From: Leucobacter sp.
Lineage (GTDB): Bacteria; Actinomycetota; Actinomycetes; Actinomycetales; Microbacteriaceae
Direction of reading: 5' to 3'
DNA: 8,536 nt
Assembly (NCBI GenBank): GCA_017990305.1
Contig: JAGNOB010000049.1
Location: forward strand, 1 to 8,536
The notes beneath the pieces are model-generated. The model was given only the letters and a program-made list of their open reading frames with translations. It did no database searches and was not told the DNA's origin. This document shows, piece after piece, positions 5,853 through 8,536 of the stretch; position 1 is the stretch's first letter; each line of letters begins with the position of its first letter. The position numbers and the translations under genes are program-made.

Positions 5853-7025
5853 ATGGAAGACGCAGACATGCAGCTCGACACCCTCGCTGTGCACGCGGGC
5901 CGAGCAGACCTCACACGACTCGGAGTGCACGCGCTCCCCATCGACCTGTCAACGACAAACCCGTTGCCCGATCTCGTCAGCGGCGGGGACTCCTACGAGG
6001 CCCTTGCCTCAGGAGGCACGATCCCCGAGGGCGGCAGCGCCGTGTACGGCAGGCTCTGGAACCCAACGGTTGCGCGCTTCGAATCGGGCCTTGCTGCACT
6101 CGAGCATGCTGAGACCGCTGTGGCGTTCGCGAGCGGCATGGCGGCGCTCTCTGCGGCGCTGCTTGCGTTCGCGGGCAGCGACGGGAAACGGCACGTTGTC
6201 GCGGTCAGACCGCTCTATGGTGGCACCGACCACCTGCTCGCCACGGGCCTGCTCGGCACCGAGGTCACTTTTTGCGAGCCGGGTGGCGTGCGCGACGCGT
6301 GCCGAGAGGACACCGGGCTCGTGCTGCTTGAAACGCCGGCAAACCCCACGCTCGAACTCGTGAATATCGCCGACGTCGTCGCGCAGGCCGGCGACGTGCC
6401 GGTGCTCGTCGACAACACGTTCGCGACCCCCGTACTGCAGAATCCGCTCGATCACGGCGCTGCGCTCGCGATGCACAGCGCGACGAAGTACCTTGGCGGC
6501 CACGGCGACGTTCTCGGCGGGGTCATCGCCTGCTCCGAGGCGCACGCAAACCTGCTCCGGCCGATCCGCGCGATCACTGGCGCGGTGCTGCATCCGCTCG
6601 CCGCCTATCTGCTCCATCGGGGCCTCACGACGCTCCCCCTGCGAGTCCGCGCGCAGCAGGAATCCGCGCGCACGGTAGCGGAGTGGCTCACGACCCAGGC
6701 AGCGGTCTCTGAGGTGTATTACCCGGGGATGCGCGAGGATGCCTCTGGCGCGCTCGGCACCCAGTTCACCGGAACCGGCGCAATGCTCGCGGTGCGCTTG
6801 GGCGGTGGAGCCACCGCTGTCGAAGCGCTCACGAAGCGGGTGCGGATCTTTACACACGCGGTCTCACTCGGCGGCGTCGACTCGCTCATCGAAAGCCCGG
6901 CTGCGCTCACACACCGCCCGGTCACTGCGGATGCGAAGCCGGACGCTGGCATCGTGCGGATGTCGATCGGGCTCGAAGACCCCCGCGACCTCATTGCAGA
7001 TCTCGCGCAGGCGCTCGGCGGGTAG
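5853..7025 (+). CDS. Cys/Met metabolism PLP-dependent enzyme (cystathionine gamma-synthase/lyase-like)
   Basis: The 390-residue protein belongs to the trans-sulfuration family. It shows YGRLWNPT (Y65/R67, phosphate contacts from the partner subunit), FASGMAALSAAL (92-103), PLYGGT with ring-stacking Y122, LLETPANPTLELVNI (E160), VDNTFATP (D187), the PLP lysine K212 in HSATKYLGGHGD, SLGGVDSLIESPAALTH (338-354) and R369 in VRMSIGLE. It would carry out a gamma-replacement or elimination on a homoserine or cysteine-type substrate. The PLYGGT stretch lacks the cysteine seen at this place in typical methionine gamma-lyases (YGCT), arguing against that activity. The choice between MetB, MetC and gamma-lyase roles is open. 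ATG 5853 has AGGA seven bases upstream; ATG 5868 is an alternative. It lies 67 bp after the regulator gene on the same strand and could be partly co-transcribed. Confidence 0.87.
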   Translation: MEDADMQLDTLAVHAGRADLTRLGVHALPIDLSTTNPLPDLVSGGDSYEALASGGTIPEGGSAVYGRLWNPTVARFESGLAALEHAETAVAFASGMAALSAALLAFAGSDGKRHVVAVRPLYGGTDHLLATGLLGTEVTFCEPGGVRDACREDTGLVLLETPANPTLELVNIADVVAQAGDVPVLVDNTFATPVLQNPLDHGAALAMHSATKYLGGHGDVLGGVIACSEAHANLLRPIRAITGAVLHPLAAYLLHRGLTTLPLRVRAQQESARTVAEWLTTQAAVSEVYYPGMREDASGALGTQFTGTGAMLAVRLGGGATAVEALTKRVRIFTHAVSLGGVDSLIESPAALTHRPVTADAKPDAGIVRMSIGLEDPRDLIADLAQALGG

Positions 7026-7035
7026 CCAGCCCCTG

Positions 7036-7704
7036 CTAGGAGGCGACGGGCGAGCCGCCGCTCCACAGCGCGGTGTAATCGTGGCCAAGTTCGCGCACCA
7101 GGCGTCGCAGCTCAGGCAGCGACAGTCCAATGACGCAGCTCGGGGCGCCCTCGATCCGCTCGATAAAGGCGCCGGCGAGGCCGTCGATGGCGAATCCACC
7201 AGCGAGCTTCAGTGGCTCGCCGGTTGCAACATACGCAGCAAGCTCAGCGTCTGTAACGTCGGCAGCAAGTGTCACTGTTGCCGTGTCGACCCCGCCGGCG
7301 GCGGGCATGGAGACAGCGTCGCCGGAGCAATCGATGAGCCAGTGCCCCGAGTGCAGCACCCCAGTCTTGCCGCGGTGCTGCTTCGAACGCTCGAGGGCAA
7401 CGTCGGGAACATGCGGTTTGCCGAGCACCTCGCCATCGAGCAGGAACATCGAGTCGCCACCGAGCACGAGGCCGCCACCCAGCTGCGCGATGTCATCGCG
7501 ATAGCGCTGCACGACGTCCTCGGCTTTTAGCCGCCCCAGATATTCGGTGAGCTCCGGGGCCGTGAGCGCCCGACCAATCTCGGTCTCGCGCGCACGCACC
7601 TCTGCGTCTTCGTCGACCTCGGGGGCAAAGCACACCGGCTCGATGCCGGCTCCCCTGAGCACTGAGAGTCGAGCGGGTGAGGTCGAGGCAAGGATCAATT
7701 GCAT
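7036..7704 (-). CDS. maf: Maf-family nucleotide pyrophosphatase
   Basis: The 222-residue protein begins MQLILASTSPARL, carrying the S-x-SP-x-R loop (7-12) that opens all Maf proteins. LGGDSMFLLDGEVLGKP (81-97) contains catalytic D84 and conserved K96. KTGVLHSGHWLI (113-124) and EPLKLAGGFAIDGLAGAF with the VIGLSL ending (163-196) complete the fold. Maf enzymes hydrolyse non-canonical or excess nucleoside triphosphates (dTTP, UTP, CTP or modified forms) to monophosphates and pyrophosphate in the cytoplasm. At 222 residues it is slightly longer than common bacterial members, with an acidic insert around residues 30-60. ATG 7704 is preferred over the in-frame TTG at 7722 because family homology starts there. 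It is convergent with the trans-sulfuration gene, the stops being only 10 bp apart, and divergent from the lipoprotein gene. Confidence 0.92.
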   Translation of the reverse strand: MQLILASTSPARLSVLRGAGIEPVCFAPEVDEDAEVRARETEIGRALTAPELTEYLGRLKAEDVVQRYRDDIAQLGGGLVLGGDSMFLLDGEVLGKPHVPDVALERSKQHRGKTGVLHSGHWLIDCSGDAVSMPAAGGVDTATVTLAADVTDAELAAYVATGEPLKLAGGFAIDGLAGAFIERIEGAPSCVIGLSLPELRRLVRELGHDYTALWSGGSPVAS

Positions 7705-7724
7705 ACTGGCAACCCTATGCAATT
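7697..7724. promoter_or_regulatory. Inverted repeat across the maf start codon
   Basis: AATTGCATA (7697-7705) and TATGCAATT (7716-7724) are perfect 9-bp arms separated by 10 bases. The maf start codon lies inside one arm and the GGG upstream of it lies in the spacer. In DNA this could be an operator in the divergent maf/lipoprotein region. In a maf transcript with a leader it could form a hairpin hiding the start codon. Unlike the surroundings it is AT-rich. Confidence 0.5.
7712..7717 (-). promoter_or_regulatory. Candidate -10 box of maf, leaderless arrangement
   Basis: TAGGGT on the minus strand fits TANNNT and ends seven bases before ATG 7704, so transcription could start on the A of the start codon. 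The same bases include AGGG, which could instead be read as a weak ribosome binding site eight bases upstream of the ATG. The sequence allows either reading. Confidence 0.35.
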
Positions 7725-7759
7725 TGTGCCTCGGGCTCGTGCTGTGGCCGCAGGTTCGT

Positions 7760-7765
7760 TACCGT
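7760..7765 (+). promoter_or_regulatory. -10 box of the lipoprotein gene, leaderless arrangement
   Basis: TACCGT fits TANNNT and ends six bases before ATG 7772, the same spacing as at the PucR-family gene. The bases between (TAAAGC) offer no Shine-Dalgarno sequence, supporting a leaderless mRNA. No clear -35 box is seen. Confidence 0.45.
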
Positions 7766-7771
7766 TAAAGC

Positions 7772-8536
7772 ATGAAGCTCTCACGTACAGCCTCCATTAC
7801 CGCCTCTCTCCTTCTCGCTGGTGGGCTCGCGCTCACCGGCTGCAGCTCCCCGGGGGCGACCGTCGATGGCAACGCCGGCAGCTCGTCATCGAACGTCGCC
7901 GAGTCAGAGGGAGCTCTCACGAAGGAGAACTTCGCTGACCGCATCGCCAAGGCACAGCTCGAGGCTGGCTCAGTTCACATCACGATGGACATGGGCGACT
8001 CGGTAGAGGGCACCGTTGAGGCCGACATGGTCGTGAATGAGGATCCGCAGAAGGTTCAGATGCAGATGCAGATGAACGCGGGCGGAATGGACGCAGACAT
8101 TCGCCTCGTCGACGGCAAGATGTTCATGAACATGGGCGAGCTCTCGCAGGGCAAGTTCTTCGACCTGTCGACGATGCCGGGTGGCGCGGGCGACATTAGC
8201 GCGATGCTCGACCAGATGAACCCCGGGGCCCAGGTCGCGGGCTTCGGCGACGCGCTCACCGACTTCAAGGCAGACCCCAAGGGGCCCGAGATTGACGGCG
8301 TGAAGACCACGAAGCTCACGCTGACGCTCGATACCAAGAAGATGTTCGAGGCGCAGCCGCAGGAGGGCGTCAACATCGACGACATTGTGTCCGCGCTCGG
8401 CGAGTCCACCGTCTACGACATGTTCGTCGGCTCGGATGACCTGCCGCGTCGCATCATCATGCCGAACGTGGGCGGCATGGGTACCCTCTCGCAGGAGTTC
8501 AGCGCGTGGGGCGAACCCGTCACGGTAACGGCGCCT
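7772..8536 (+). CDS. Secreted lipoprotein, LppX/LprAFG- or LolA-like (3' end outside the window)
   Basis: The frame starts at ATG 7772 and stays open for 255 codons to the end of the window. Residues 1-24 are a lipoprotein signal: a basic start (MKLSRTA), a hydrophobic core (ITASLLLAGGLAL) and the lipobox LTGC with acylated Cys24. A Ser/Gly/Asn-rich linker (25-45) follows. The body has amphipathic strands, a VDGKMFMNMGEL turn, GKFFDLS, and a late YDMFVGSDDLPRRI segment. That order resembles the LolA-like half-barrel lipoproteins of actinobacteria (LppX/LprAFG or related DUFs), thought to bind or carry lipids outside the membrane. Subfamily assignment is tentative. The protein is unusually methionine-rich: 13 Met between residues 72 and 149. 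It is divergent from maf with 67 bp between the start codons. Confidence 0.8.
   Translation, partial: MKLSRTASITASLLLAGGLALTGCSSPGATVDGNAGSSSSNVAESEGALTKENFADRIAKAQLEAGSVHITMDMGDSVEGTVEADMVVNEDPQKVQMQMQMNAGGMDADIRLVDGKMFMNMGELSQGKFFDLSTMPGGAGDISAMLDQMNPGAQVAGFGDALTDFKADPKGPEIDGVKTTKLTLTLDTKKMFEAQPQEGVNIDDIVSALGESTVYDMFVGSDDLPRRIIMPNVGGMGTLSQEFSAWGEPVTVTAP

Noticed and set aside
4961..5941. A 326-codon minus-strand open frame opposite the regulator
   Set aside because: It is arginine/cysteine-rich shadow translation opposite the well-supported C-terminal half of the PucR protein.

Overview
The window is GC-rich DNA with dense genes, strong G/C third-position bias and several genes lacking a Shine-Dalgarno sequence. 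This, with the protein families seen (AEC permease, DUF2853, PucR regulator, Maf, LppX/LprAFG-like lipoprotein), suggests a high-GC actinobacterium. Microbacteriaceae, perhaps near Leucobacter, is my best guess, but it rests on general resemblance and was not searched. No rRNA, tRNA, CRISPR array, transposase or phage gene was seen.

Layout. 1-203 (-): the N-terminal part of an AEC-type permease. 204-603: a 400-bp gene-free stretch with a C-rich tract, a structured inverted/direct repeat element, a G-rich tandem-repeat tract and a strong terminator hairpin. 604-915 (-): a DUF2853 protein. 1055-3963 (-): a two-gene catabolic operon, first a CoA-acylating (methyl)malonate-semialdehyde dehydrogenase, then a class III omega-aminotransferase, closed by a terminator. 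4106-5785 (+): a divergently transcribed PucR-family regulator. 5853-7025 (+): a Cys/Met-metabolism PLP enzyme of the cystathionine gamma-synthase/lyase type. 7036-7704 (-): a Maf nucleotide pyrophosphatase, convergent with the previous gene. 7772-8536 (+): a lipoprotein, divergent from maf and running off the window.

How the genes work together. The aminotransferase should turn a beta-amino acid (beta-alanine or 3-aminoisobutyrate are the likeliest) into a semialdehyde. The dehydrogenase would then convert that to acetyl-CoA or propionyl-CoA, CO2 and NADH. The divergent PucR protein is the obvious candidate regulator, and the 142-bp intergenic region carries two dyad sequences that could be its operators. 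The PLP enzyme, Maf and lipoprotein look like unrelated neighbours.

I see no convincing undescribed multi-gene system. The most interesting signals are non-coding. One is a repeat element flanked by oppositely skewed C- and G-rich tracts. Another is a 28-bp dyad spanning the maf start codon. The third is a set of three start codons each placed 6-7 bases after a TANNNT -10 box, implying leaderless mRNAs.
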